This document shows, in pieces, positions 47,690 to 56,688 of a stretch of DNA of 64,000 nucleotides. Position numbers and translations under genes: made by a program. Under the pieces are notes generated by a model, which saw nothing but the letters and a program-made list of their open reading frames with translations, was not told the origin of the DNA and searched no databases. The stretch's first letter is position 1, and every line of letters starts with the position of its first letter. This DNA is from Saccharothrix carnea (GTDB lineage Bacteria > Actinomycetota > Actinomycetes > Mycobacteriales > Pseudonocardiaceae): positions 186,001-250,000 of the forward strand of contig NZ_PYAX01000009.1 in NCBI RefSeq assembly GCF_003014735.1, written 5' to 3'.

Positions 47690-48355
47690 ATGGCGACCAA
47701 GCGCAAGTACGACGACGGGTGCGCGACCGCTCACGCCCTCGACTTGGTGGGGGAGCGCTGGGCGTTGTTGATCGTGCGCGAGCTGCTGTTCGGACCGAAG
47801 CGGTTCACCGACCTGCGGACCGGCATGCCGGGGGCGAGCCCCAACGTGCTGTCGCACCGGCTGCGTGAGCTGGAGGAGTTCGGCGTGGTGCGGCGCCGCA
47901 AGCTGCCGCCGCCCGCCGCCGCCTGGGTCTACGAGCTGACGGAGTGGGGCCAGGAGCTGGAGCCCGTCATCACCTCGCTCGGGCGCTGGGGCGGCCGGTC
48001 GACGTCGCTGCGGCACGACGCCGCGATCAGCGTCGACTCGCTGATGCTGGCGCTGAAGACGCTGTTCGACCCCAGTCGCGCCGACGGCTTCACCGCCGAC
48101 CTGGTGCTGCGCCTGGGCGAGGACTCGTTCCGGGTGCAGCTGTCGGCGGACCGGATCTGGATCATGCGCGGCGACCTGGACCACCCGCAGGCGGTCATCG
48201 AGACCGACCCGGTGACGCTCAACGCGCTGATCTGGAGCGGGCGCGGGCTGTCCGAGGCGATCGAGCAGGGGGACATCAAGCTCACCGGCAACCGGGAACG
48301 CGTCGAGCGCTTCCTCGGTCTGTTCCCGCTGCCCGAGCCCGCCGTGGTCGCCTGA
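47690..48355 (+). CDS. HxlR-family regulator with SCP2-like domain
   Basis: A 221-residue paralogue of the 44855-45562 protein, with the same HxlR head (K-R-K-Y-D-D-G-C-x-x-A-H-A-L-D-L-V-G-E-R-W) and C-terminal SCP2-like domain. It is divergent from the MFS exporter at 46079-47569, whose expression it probably controls through the palindromes between the genes. HxlR proteins often respond to electrophiles or drugs. ATG start. Confidence 0.88.
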   Translation: MATKRKYDDGCATAHALDLVGERWALLIVRELLFGPKRFTDLRTGMPGASPNVLSHRLRELEEFGVVRRRKLPPPAAAWVYELTEWGQELEPVITSLGRWGGRSTSLRHDAAISVDSLMLALKTLFDPSRADGFTADLVLRLGEDSFRVQLSADRIWIMRGDLDHPQAVIETDPVTLNALIWSGRGLSEAIEQGDIKLTGNRERVERFLGLFPLPEPAVVA

Positions 48356-48395
48356 CCCCTCGCCGTGGTCGCCTGACCTGGAACGATCAAGAACC

Positions 48396-48432
48396 AGCAA
48401 GCGTCCTCGCCCCACGGGCGAGGACGCTTGCT
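48396..48432. terminator. Bidirectional hairpin terminator
   Basis: A 17-bp perfect stem (48396-48412 with 48416-48432) and 3-base loop lie between convergent genes. Confidence 0.8.
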
Positions 48433-48439
48433 GATCTTC

Positions 48440-48925
48440 TCAGGCTTTCACCGGGGTGAGGCGGAACAGCCGCGCGCGCCGGCCGGAGCGCGCGGCGTAC
48501 GTGTCGTAGACCGGTGCGGCGCCGCTGCGGAAGAGCTCCGCGCGGGCCGCGCCGACGTCGCCGTCGTCGGTCAGCAACTCGGCCACGACGGGCACCACCC
48601 GGCCGCGGAACGTCACCTCGGCGCGTGGTTCGTGCAGCAGGTTCGTGCTCCACGCCGGGTGCCGCTCGCGGCCCCAGTTGCTGCCCACCACGTACCAGCC
48701 GCCCTGGTGCGGGAAGCACAGCAACGGCACCCGCCGCGGCAGCCCGCTGCGCCGTCCCGTGGTCGTCAGCACCAGCGAGGTGAACATCATCTCGCTCGGG
48801 ATCACCCGGCCGCCCGTCAGCCGCGAGACCAGCAGGTCCAGCCGAGGCAGGACGCGCGGGCCGACGCGGGCGAACGGGCGGCTGCGGGCGACGGCCCGGA
48901 TCAGGGGGTGGACTCGGCGGGCCAC
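48440..48925 (-). CDS. Nitroreductase-family deazaflavin (F420)-dependent oxidoreductase
   Basis: A 161-residue protein of the Ddn/FDOR-type split beta-barrel. It has L-V-L-T-T-T-G-R-R-S-G near residues 49-59, P-L-L-C-F-P-H-Q-G-G-W-Y-V-V-G-S-N-W-G and a conserved H-P-A-W-S-T-N-L, typical of F420H2-using enzymes. The GTG at 48925 follows AGGGGAG and overlaps the upstream flavoprotein gene by 25 bases, so they form a translation-coupled pair. Substrate unknown. Confidence 0.85.
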   Translation of the reverse strand: MARRVHPLIRAVARSRPFARVGPRVLPRLDLLVSRLTGGRVIPSEMMFTSLVLTTTGRRSGLPRRVPLLCFPHQGGWYVVGSNWGRERHPAWSTNLLHEPRAEVTFRGRVVPVVAELLTDDGDVGAARAELFRSGAAPVYDTYAARSGRRARLFRLTPVKA

Positions 48926-50277
48926 CGGGTGCTCCCCTCCGCGGCGGGCGCGGCAGGCGGCTTGCCCGCCCGGAGCACCCGCAACATCGTGGCCGGCTTC
49001 ATCAGCGCGGGCGCCGAGTCGATCAGGCCCGCCACGCGCAGGAACGCGTTCGACAGGTTCGGATCGCGCGGCGCGCCCGCCTGGAGCCGTGCCAGGTAGG
49101 CGTTGACGAAGCGCACCTTCGCCGTCCGCTTCCCCTCCACCCCCGGGAACGACAGGTCGCCGGTCGCGGCGATCTCCCACGGGTTGTCGATCACCTTCGC
49201 GATGTCGGCGAACCACCGGCGGAACAGCGGCGCCGACCCCCGCCGCAGGTGCTCGCGCAGCTTGAGCACCTCCAGCGCGGCCACCGTCATGCCCTGCGCG
49301 TACACCGGGTTGAAGCTGGTCGCGCCGTCGCCGAGCACCAGCATCCCGGCCGGGAACCGGGTCAGCTTCTCGTAGTGGCGCCGCACGCTCGCCGGGTACC
49401 GGATGGCGGTCGGCGAGTCGATGCGCTCCGCGTCGCGCACCCACTCGTGGATCTCCGGGATGGGCAGCGTCTTGGCGTAGGCCAGGAAGCCCTCCTGGTC
49501 GGTCGGCGGCTGGTCGCCCAGGATGCCGGTCAGCGACAGCTGGTACCGCCCGCACGCGCGGGAGAACACCGCGCCGCGCGGGTGGCTCGGCGTGGCCACC
49601 GGGATGCACGCCACGTCGTCGCCCAGCAGGTCCTCGGGCAGCCGGTAGTGCTGGGTCACGTAGCTGAGCCCGATCTTGATCTTCTCCTCGGGCGCGCGCT
49701 CGTAGCCCAGCTCCTCCAGCCACGCCGGGGTCCGCGAGCCGCGGCCGGTCGTGTCGAGCACCAGGTCCGCCTCGACCACCTCGGTGGTGTCTCCGTCCTG
49801 CGCCTGCACCCGCACGCCGGTGACCCGGGCGCGGTCCGGTGTGGTGACCAGGCCGAGGATGTCGGTGCGGTCCCGGAAGACCACGCCCGGCAGCGCCGCG
49901 GTCCGGCTGCGCACGTGACCTTCGAGCAGGGGGCGCACCAAGGACACAGTGGACAGTCCGGTGTGGACCTTGGCGATCTGCTTGCCGTTGAAGAACCAGC
50001 GCATGTTGCCGCCGAGGTCACCGATGGGCATGCCCAGGCCGACCAGCTCGTCGGTCACCCCGGGGTACAGCTCCTCCAGGACGCGCAGGCCGCGTGCGAG
50101 CAGCGCGTGGGCGTGCCCGCCCTGGCGCACGCTGTTGCGCGGTGTCCCGCTCACCTCCGACAGGTCGTCGCGGTCGACCACGACCACTTCGCCGTAGAAC
50201 TCGGCGAGCACCCTCGCCGTCAGCAGACCCGCCATGCTCGCGCCGAGCACCACGGCGCGTTGACCCACGTCGGCCAC
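48901..50277 (-). CDS. FAD-dependent monooxygenase/halogenase-like flavoprotein
   Basis: A 458-residue class A flavoprotein. It has an N-terminal FAD motif (V-V-L-G-A-S-M-A-G-L), R-x-G-x-x-x-H near 50 (R-Q-G-G-H-A-H-A-L) and the G-D-G-A-T-S-F-N-P motif near 300 that contacts FAD. The family includes geranylgeranyl-type reductases and FAD hydroxylases of natural product clusters. GTG 50277 follows GAGGAG. The F420-type reductase overlaps its end. The substrate is unknown. Confidence 0.8.
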   Translation of the reverse strand: MADVGQRAVVLGASMAGLLTARVLAEFYGEVVVVDRDDLSEVSGTPRNSVRQGGHAHALLARGLRVLEELYPGVTDELVGLGMPIGDLGGNMRWFFNGKQIAKVHTGLSTVSLVRPLLEGHVRSRTAALPGVVFRDRTDILGLVTTPDRARVTGVRVQAQDGDTTEVVEADLVLDTTGRGSRTPAWLEELGYERAPEEKIKIGLSYVTQHYRLPEDLLGDDVACIPVATPSHPRGAVFSRACGRYQLSLTGILGDQPPTDQEGFLAYAKTLPIPEIHEWVRDAERIDSPTAIRYPASVRRHYEKLTRFPAGMLVLGDGATSFNPVYAQGMTVAALEVLKLREHLRRGSAPLFRRWFADIAKVIDNPWEIAATGDLSFPGVEGKRTAKVRFVNAYLARLQAGAPRDPNLSNAFLRVAGLIDSAPALMKPATMLRVLRAGKPPAAPAAEGSTRWPAESTP

Positions 50278-50317
50278 GACACCACTCCTCACCGGGAAGG
50301 TTCGAACTCGGAGGCAT

Positions 50318-50362
50318 CCGGACGGCGCTGCCCCGACCCGCCACGGGGACAGCGCCGTCCGG
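50318..50362 (-). terminator. Hairpin terminator after the GMC oxidoreductase gene
   Basis: A 13-bp stem (50318-50330 with 50350-50362), extended by four G-C pairs past one bulged A, lies between the GMC gene and the next gene on the same strand, so these are separate transcripts. Confidence 0.6.
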
Positions 50363-50417
50363 CTTCAATCGGCCGCACGGGCCCGCTCCGGCCCGGGTGC
50401 GGCGTGGAAACGCGGCT

Positions 50418-51998
50418 TCAGGCGGTCGCGGCGGCGACGGCGACCGGGGCGGGCGCCTGCCGGCCGAGGATCAGGTCGGCGGCCTTCTCGGCGATGGCGA
50501 TCGTGGGCGCGTTGGTGTTGCCGCGGACCACGGTCGGCATCACGGAGGCGTCCACCACCCGCAGGCCCTCGACGCCCTGCACGCGCAGCTCCGCGTCCAC
50601 CACGGTGCCCATCGCGCACGTGCCCGCCGGGTGGTACATCGTCTGCGTCGCCCGCCGGACGTGCTCGCGCAGGTCCGCGTCGGACTCGGAGGCAGGCGCG
50701 CCCACGTGCCGCTCGGTGTAGGGCGACAGCGCCCGCTGCCGCGAGATCTCCAGACCCCGGCGCACGCCCTCGACCATCGCGCGCATGTCGGCGTCGTCGT
50801 CGTAGTAGTTGTGCTGGACCTTCGCCTTGGCGGTGGGGTCGCCGGACGCGATGGACACGCTGCCCCGGCTGGCCGGCGTCAGCAGGCACGCGCCGAAGGA
50901 GATGGCGTGATCGGTCGGCGCGCCGAGGCCGCCGTCGGCGAACATCACCGGACCGGCGAGGAACTGCATGTCCGGCGCGGACAACCCGTCGTCGGACCGG
51001 AAGAAGCCGCCCGCCTCGCCGACGTTGGACGTCAGCGGACCGGTGCCGTGCTCCTCGAACTCCTGCCCGTACTTCGGGTCGCCCGCGATGAGCAGGCTCA
51101 CCGGCTGCGAGTGGGCGAACACCAGCATCACGTGCGGGTGGTCCTGCAGGTTCTGCCCGACCAGCGGCTGGTCCAGCACGACCGGGACGTCCAGCGCCTG
51201 CAGCAGCCCCGCCGGACCGATGCCCGAGAGCTGCAGCAGCTGCGGCGAGTTGTAGGCGCCGGCGGAGATGATGACCTCGCGCTCGGCCCGGATCTCCAGC
51301 TCCTCGTCCAGGCGCGACGCGATGATGCCCGTCGCCCGGCCGCCGTCGAAGGTCACCCGGTGCACCTGGAGGTTGGTCTCCACGGTCAGGTTCGGCCGCG
51401 ACATCGCCGGGTGCAGGTAGGCCACCGCGGCGCTGGACCGCCTGCCGTTGCGCTGGGTCACCTGGTACAGGCCGAACCCGTCCTGCTCGGCGGCGTTGAA
51501 GTCGTCGTTGGCCGCGTAGCCCGCCTGGAGCGCGGCGTCGACGAACGCCGTGGACATCACGTTGCGCGACCGGCTGTCCGAGACGCCCAGCGGCCCGCCG
51601 ACGCCGTGGTACTCCGACGCGCCGCGCTCGTTGTCCTCGGCGCGGAGGAAGTACGGCAGCAGCTCGTCGTAGGACCAGCCCGGCTGGCCCCAGCCGTCGT
51701 AGTCGGCGCGGTTGCCGCGGATGTAGATCATCGCGTTGATCGAGCTGGAGCCGCCGAGCACCCGTCCGCGCGGCAGGTAGATCCGGCGACCGTTGAGGTT
51801 CGGCTCGTCGTGCGTGTCGAGGTCCCAGTCCAGCCGGGTGCGGAAGAGCCTGCCGAACGCGGAGGGCACGTGCACGTTCTGGGAGGTGTCCGCCGGTCCC
51901 GCCTCGACCAGGAGGACTTTGACGTCCGGGTCCTCGGACAAGCGCGCCGCGAGCACGCATCCCGCCGAACCGGCACCGACGATCACGTAGTCGTACAT
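50418..51998 (-). CDS. GMC-family oxidoreductase (choline dehydrogenase-like)
   Basis: A 526-residue flavoprotein. The N-terminal FAD motif is V-I-V-G-A-G-S-A-G-C-V-L-A-A-R-L-S, GMC signature 1 is P-R-G-R-V-L-G-G-S-S-S-I-N-A, signature 2 is I-S-A-G-A-Y-N-S-P-Q-L-L-Q-L-S-G-I-G-P, and the catalytic His lies in M-Y-H-P-A-G-T-C-A-M-G. It oxidises an alcohol, close in type to choline or polyethylene-glycol dehydrogenases. ATG 51998 follows GAGGAG. Its promoter region faces the epoxide hydrolase gene. Confidence 0.9.
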   Translation of the reverse strand: MYDYVIVGAGSAGCVLAARLSEDPDVKVLLVEAGPADTSQNVHVPSAFGRLFRTRLDWDLDTHDEPNLNGRRIYLPRGRVLGGSSSINAMIYIRGNRADYDGWGQPGWSYDELLPYFLRAEDNERGASEYHGVGGPLGVSDSRSRNVMSTAFVDAALQAGYAANDDFNAAEQDGFGLYQVTQRNGRRSSAAVAYLHPAMSRPNLTVETNLQVHRVTFDGGRATGIIASRLDEELEIRAEREVIISAGAYNSPQLLQLSGIGPAGLLQALDVPVVLDQPLVGQNLQDHPHVMLVFAHSQPVSLLIAGDPKYGQEFEEHGTGPLTSNVGEAGGFFRSDDGLSAPDMQFLAGPVMFADGGLGAPTDHAISFGACLLTPASRGSVSIASGDPTAKAKVQHNYYDDDADMRAMVEGVRRGLEISRQRALSPYTERHVGAPASESDADLREHVRRATQTMYHPAGTCAMGTVVDAELRVQGVEGLRVVDASVMPTVVRGNTNAPTIAIAEKAADLILGRQAPAPVAVAAATA

Positions 51999-52058
51999 CC
52001 GCTTCTCCTCTTCCGGGGACTGCCGCAAAGAATGGCGAAACACCCCGGTGGGAAACAT

Positions 52059-52098
52059 CTTCAAAAATGCGCCAAGTGGCCGTTACTTCAAAAGTGCG
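52059..52098. promoter_or_regulatory. Direct repeat in a divergent promoter region
   Basis: CTTCAAAA-A-TGCG (52059-52071) and CTTCAAAA-G-TGCG (52086-52098) match in 12 of 13 bases at 27-base spacing, in an AT-rich stretch between the GMC gene and the epoxide hydrolase gene. A tandem regulator-binding site is possible. Confidence 0.4.
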
Positions 52099-52185
52099 GA
52101 GTTGCGACAAATGCCGGATCGCGGCTGTCCCCGCGCCGACCGGTCTCGCTAGCGTGGAGTCCCCCGGACCGAGAGGCGCACGCGC

Positions 52186-53352
52186 ATGCAACCTTTCCGC
52201 ATCGAGATCCCGCAGGCCGACCTGGACGACCTGAACCGCAGGCTGGACAACACCCGGTGGCCGGACGAGGTGCCCGGCGCGGACTGGGCGCGCGGCGTGC
52301 CGGTCGGCTACCTGAAGGACCTGGCCGGGTACTGGCGCGACGGCTTCGACTGGCGGTCCGTCGAGGCGCGGCTCAACGAGCTGCCCCAGTTCACCACCGA
52401 GATCGACGGCGCGAACATCCACTTCGTGCACGTCCGCTCACCCGAGCCCGACGCCACGCCGCTGCTGATCACGCACGGCTGGCCGGGGTCGTTCGTCGAG
52501 TTCCTGGACGTCATCGGGCCGCTCACGGACCCGCGGGCGCACGGCGGCGACCCGGCCGACGCCTTCCACCTCGTCATCCCGTCCCTGCCCGGCTTCGGGT
52601 TCTCCGGTCCGACCGGCGCGGCCGGCTGGGACGTGGACCGCGTGGCCAGGGCGTGGCAGGTGCTGATGGCGGACCTGGGCTACGACCGGTACGTCGCGCA
52701 GGGCGCCGACTGGGGCAAGCTCGTGACGCTGGAGCTGGGCCGCATCGACCCCGAGCACGTGGCGGGCGTGCACCTGAACATGCTGGTGACGTTCCCGCCG
52801 CCGGACCCGGCGGAGATGGCGGGCCTGAGCGAGTCCGACATGGGCAGGCTCGGCAAGCTGCTGTACTTCGACCTGGAGGGGTCGGGGTACATGAAGATCC
52901 AGGCCACCCGGCCGCAGACGCTGGCGTACGGCCTCACGGACTCGCCGGTGGGCCAGCTGGCGTGGATCGTCGAGAAGTACATGGAGTGGACCGACTCGCA
53001 GCTGTCGCCGGAGGACGCGGTCGACCGGGACCGGATGCTGGCGATCGTGACGATCTTCTGGCTCACGGCGACGGCGGGCTCGTCGGCGCAGCTGTACTAC
53101 GAGTCGACCGACCGGACGAACCAGAACGTGGCCGCCCGCTGGGCGGGTCCGTGGCCGCTGACGGTGCCGGCGGGCGTGGCGGTGTTCCCGCACGACCCGG
53201 CTCCGCCGATCCGCCGGTTCGCCGACCGGATCCTGCCGACCATCACGCACTGGTCGGAGTTCGAGCGCGGCGGCCACTTCGCCGCGTTCGAGGAGCCCGA
53301 CCTGTTCGTGGGTGACGTGCGCGCTTTCGCCCGTTCGCTCAAGCAGGGCTGA
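52186..53352 (+). CDS. Epoxide hydrolase (alpha/beta hydrolase fold)
   Basis: A 388-residue enzyme with an N-terminal epoxide-hydrolase lid region (about 1-90; opens [13 protein letters not shown]). It has the oxyanion motif H-G-W-P-G-S-F near 98 and the nucleophile Asp in A-Q-G-A-D-W-G near 172. The His of the triad lies in E-R-G-G-H-F-A-A-F near the C-terminus, and a Tyr pair for epoxide opening is plausible. It hydrolyses epoxides to diols. ATG start. Terminator hairpins follow. Confidence 0.9.
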   Translation: MQPFRIEIPQADLDDLNRRLDNTRWPDEVPGADWARGVPVGYLKDLAGYWRDGFDWRSVEARLNELPQFTTEIDGANIHFVHVRSPEPDATPLLITHGWPGSFVEFLDVIGPLTDPRAHGGDPADAFHLVIPSLPGFGFSGPTGAAGWDVDRVARAWQVLMADLGYDRYVAQGADWGKLVTLELGRIDPEHVAGVHLNMLVTFPPPDPAEMAGLSESDMGRLGKLLYFDLEGSGYMKIQATRPQTLAYGLTDSPVGQLAWIVEKYMEWTDSQLSPEDAVDRDRMLAIVTIFWLTATAGSSAQLYYESTDRTNQNVAARWAGPWPLTVPAGVAVFPHDPAPPIRRFADRILPTITHWSEFERGGHFAAFEEPDLFVGDVRAFARSLKQG

Positions 53353-53364
53353 GGCACCGAGTAC

Positions 53365-53405
53365 CGAGGACGCCGCCGGTAGCACGATCACCGGCGGCGT
53401 CCTCG
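53365..53405 (+). terminator. Hairpin terminator after the epoxide hydrolase gene
   Basis: A 16-bp perfect stem (53365-53380 with 53390-53405) and 9-base loop begin 12 bases after the stop codon. Confidence 0.75.
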
Positions 53406-53477
53406 CGCGTCCGGGGCAGGGTTCCCGGCCGGCGCGCGTCCAGGGGCAGGTGGCCCGTCACGGCAAGCCCCACACGA

Positions 53478-53515
53478 CGAGAGGTCCCGCCCGGAGCACC
53501 GGGCGGGACCTCTCG
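53478..53515 (-). terminator. Hairpin terminator after the aminotransferase gene
   Basis: A 17-bp perfect stem (53478-53494 with 53499-53515) and 4-base loop sit 29 bases past the minus-strand stop at 53545. Confidence 0.75.
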
Positions 53516-53544
53516 AACTCTCGGACCGAACGGGAACCGCGGTG

Positions 53545-54927
53545 TCAGCGCGGCGCGACCTGGCCGTCCGCGCCCAGGCGGGACAGCACCTCGATGGTCG
53601 CCTCGGCCGTCCGCCGCACCTGGTCCTCGCCGATCACCAGCGGCGGGGACATGACGATGACGTTGCCGTACGGGCGCACGATCACGTTGTGCTCGCGGCG
53701 CACCGCGTCGGCGACGCCCTCGGCCACGATCGGGATGCCCATCGGCTGCTTGGTCTCCTTCGAGACCACCAGCTCGATGCCGACCGTCGCGCCGACCACG
53801 CGCACGTCGCCGACCTGCGGCAGGTCGATGGCGGGCGCGAGCGAGCTCTTGAACCACTCGCCGACGGTCAACGCGCGGCTGACCAGGTTCTCCTTCTCGA
53901 TGATCTCGAGGTTGGCCAGCGCCACGGCCGCCGCCACGGGGTGGCCCGCGTAGGTGTAGCCGTGGAAGAAGCCCTCGTTGCTGGTGACGACCTCGGCGAT
54001 GGCGTCGCTCATCAGCAGGCCGCCCATCGGGATGTAGCCGCTGGTCAGGCCCTTCGCGATGGTGATCATGTCGGGCTGCATGCCGCGCGGCGCCGAGTCG
54101 AACCACGAGCCCGTGCGGCCGAAGCCGGTCACGACCTCGTCCGCGATGAGCAGGATGCCGTTGCGGCTGAGCACCTCGCGCACCCGGGGCCAGTAGTCGG
54201 CCGGCGGCTCGTGGACGCCGCCGCCCGCCATCACGGGCTCACCGATCATCGCGGCGATGTTGCCCGCCCCGATGCGCTCGATCGTGGCCTCGAGCTCGGC
54301 GATCAGGGCGTCGGTGACGTCACCGCCGCCGTACATCTCGTGGTGGTAGGGCCACACCGGCGACAGCTTCTCCACGTTCGGCAGGTTCGGGCCGACGTAG
54401 GTCTGCATCATCTCGAAGCCGGTCGCCGTGCCGCTGCCGTAGGACGCGCCGTGGTAGCCGAAGTGCCGGGCCAGGATCCACGTGCGGTCCGGCTCGCCGC
54501 GGCGGTTGTGGTACAGGCGGGCGGACTTGATGGCCGACTCGACGCTGTCCGAGCCGCCGGAGGTGAGGAACACCCGGTCGATGCCCTCGGGCGAGAGCTG
54601 GTTGAGCCGGTACGCCAGCTCGATCGCCTTGTCGTTGGAGTAGTCGAAGAAGCCGGTGTAGTACTCCAGCGTCGCGATCTGCTCGGCCGCCGCGTCGGCC
54701 AGCTCGCGGCGGCCGTGGCCGACCTGGGACAGCCAGTTGCCACCACCGGTGGCGTCGATGAGCTCGTTGCCGGCAGCGTCCCAGACCAGGGCACCGTCAC
54801 CGCGGACGATCACCACCCGGTCGTTGCGGTCCATCCGCTGGTGCGGGTGCACCAGGAACTTCCGGTCGAGACCTGCCAGCTCGGTAGCGGACGCGGACTG
54901 CGTCGGCAACGCGGAAGAGATCGTCAC
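53545..54927 (-). CDS. Class III PLP-dependent aminotransferase
   Basis: A 460-residue aminotransferase of the omega-amino-acid:pyruvate/DAPA group. It has T-S-G-G-S-D-S-V-E-S-A near 125, the PLP-Asp motif L-L-I-A-D-E-V-V-T-G-F-G-R-T near 260 and the PLP-Lys in I-A-K-G-L-T-S-G-Y near 295. It moves an amino group to or from an aldehyde or keto group. GTG 54927 lies a good distance from AGGA; GTG 54933 is possible. The next gene upstream on this strand is an MFS exporter, separated by 155 bases. Substrate unknown. Confidence 0.88.
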   Translation of the reverse strand: MTISSALPTQSASATELAGLDRKFLVHPHQRMDRNDRVVIVRGDGALVWDAAGNELIDATGGGNWLSQVGHGRRELADAAAEQIATLEYYTGFFDYSNDKAIELAYRLNQLSPEGIDRVFLTSGGSDSVESAIKSARLYHNRRGEPDRTWILARHFGYHGASYGSGTATGFEMMQTYVGPNLPNVEKLSPVWPYHHEMYGGGDVTDALIAELEATIERIGAGNIAAMIGEPVMAGGGVHEPPADYWPRVREVLSRNGILLIADEVVTGFGRTGSWFDSAPRGMQPDMITIAKGLTSGYIPMGGLLMSDAIAEVVTSNEGFFHGYTYAGHPVAAAVALANLEIIEKENLVSRALTVGEWFKSSLAPAIDLPQVGDVRVVGATVGIELVVSKETKQPMGIPIVAEGVADAVRREHNVIVRPYGNVIVMSPPLVIGEDQVRRTAEATIEVLSRLGADGQVAPR

Positions 54928-55082
54928 AGTCACTGTTCCTAACGTGAGAGCGGAAAAATCATCGGTGGACAATCGAGCGGACGTGCGACTCGACTACGCG
55001 CCGTCACTTACTCGATGAATCTAGCCAGGAGCGGGCCCCGCGCCCTTCTCCGAGAATGCGCATTCTGGGTTTGGCGGAGAAT

Positions 55083-56687
55083 TCATCGCCGAACCGACGG
55101 AATCGGCGCCGCGGCGGCGGCGCGCCGGGTCCTGAGCCCGAGGGCCAGCAGCCCGCCGAACGCGATGGCGCCCGCCGCGACGGCCAGCGCCGGTCGGCTC
55201 GCGGCCACGAAGGCGGTCCCGAACGCCTCCCGCGCCAGGGCGCCGAACTGCTCCGCCTGGTCCGGTGGGAGGTCGGCGGGTACCTCGACACCGCCCTGCT
55301 GACCGGCGCCGAGCCGCAGCCCGTGCGCGGCGGCCTCCTCGACCGCGTCGAGGAACCGGGGCCGGACGTCCTCGGGCAGCCGGGTGGACAGCACCGCGGT
55401 CTCCTCCCGCAGCGCCGCCACCAGCCGGTTCTGCAGCACCGCGCCGACGACCGCCGCACCGAGCGCGGCCCCGGTCTGCCGCGCGGTGTTGAGCACGCCG
55501 GAGGCGATGCCGACGCGTTCGGGCGGGATGCCGCGCATGGCCTCGGTGGTGGCGGGTGCCAGCGCGAGCCCCATCCCGAAGCCGACGAGCAGCATCGGCA
55601 CGACGAACGTGGCGGGCGTCGACGTGGCGTCGGGTACGAACGCCACCCCGAGCACCCCGGCCGCGTAGAGCGCCATGCCGGCGGTCAGGGGTATTCGGCC
55701 CCCGATCCGGTCGGCCAGCCGCCCGCCGACCGGTGCGACGGCGCTCAACGCGATCGTCCACGGCAGTGCGGTCACACCCGACATCAGCGGGCTCATGCCG
55801 AGCAGCGTCTGCGTCTCGATGACGAACACCAGCAGCAACCCGTACACCGCGAACGACGAGATCAGCGTGATGCCCGTGGCGATCGAGTAGTTGCGGTCGC
55901 GGAACAGGTCCAGCGGCACCAGCGGTTCCCGCTGCCGCCGTTCCCACAGCACGAACGCCACCGCCAGCACCGCGCTCAGCACGAGCACCGCCGGGATGCT
56001 CACCACGCCGGTGATCACGCCCCAGTCGTGCCGCTGCCCCTCGACCAGCGCGTACACCAGCGCCAGGAGCGCGCCGGTGGCGAGGACGACGCCGACCGCG
56101 TCGAACCGGTGCGGTCGGCCGGCGCGCAGGTCCGGCACGAACTTCAGCGCCAGCACCACGCCCAGCACGCCGAACGGGATGTTGAGCAGGAACACCGCCT
56201 GCCAGCCGAACGACGTGACGACCAGCCCGCCCACGGTCGGCCCGCTCACCGCCGCGACGCCCGCCACGGCGGTGAAGATCCCGAACGCCGCGCCCCGCCG
56301 TTCGGCGGGGAAGATGCCGGAGATCAACGTCAACGCCTGTGGTGTCAGCGCCGCCGCGCCGATTCCCTGGAGCACGCGCGCGCCGATGAGCAGACCGGGT
56401 GACGCGGCCAGCCCGCAGAGGACCGAGGCGACCGTGAAGACGGCGAGCCCTGCCACGAACACCGCCCGCGGTCCGACCATGTCACCGACGCGGCCGAACA
56501 CGATCAGCAGCGAGGCGAACGCGAGCAGGTAGCCGTTGAGCACCCACAGCACCTCGTCGATGCCCGCGTCGATGCCCGACATGATGTCCGGGGCGGCGGT
56601 GTTGACGATCGTGGTGTCGAGGAGGATCAGGAAGTTCGCCAGGCACAGCACCGCCAGCGCACGCCATGGACGTTGCTGCTGCTGCAC
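55083..56687 (-). CDS. MFS drug exporter (14-TM, DHA2 type)
   Basis: A 534-residue transporter with the TM1 motif L-L-D-T-T-I-V-N-T-A-A-P, motif A as G-R-V-G-D-M-V-G-P-R-A, and 14 hydrophobic segments. The C-terminal extension (about residues 440-534) has a soluble loop before a last helix. The GTG at 56687 uses GGAGGTG, which overlaps the stop of the upstream AhpD-like gene, so the two are coupled. It probably exports a small lipophilic compound. Confidence 0.88.
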   Translation of the reverse strand: MQQQQRPWRALAVLCLANFLILLDTTIVNTAAPDIMSGIDAGIDEVLWVLNGYLLAFASLLIVFGRVGDMVGPRAVFVAGLAVFTVASVLCGLAASPGLLIGARVLQGIGAAALTPQALTLISGIFPAERRGAAFGIFTAVAGVAAVSGPTVGGLVVTSFGWQAVFLLNIPFGVLGVVLALKFVPDLRAGRPHRFDAVGVVLATGALLALVYALVEGQRHDWGVITGVVSIPAVLVLSAVLAVAFVLWERRQREPLVPLDLFRDRNYSIATGITLISSFAVYGLLLVFVIETQTLLGMSPLMSGVTALPWTIALSAVAPVGGRLADRIGGRIPLTAGMALYAAGVLGVAFVPDATSTPATFVVPMLLVGFGMGLALAPATTEAMRGIPPERVGIASGVLNTARQTGAALGAAVVGAVLQNRLVAALREETAVLSTRLPEDVRPRFLDAVEEAAAHGLRLGAGQQGGVEVPADLPPDQAEQFGALAREAFGTAFVAASRPALAVAAGAIAFGGLLALGLRTRRAAAAAPIPSVRR

Positions 56688-56688
56688 C

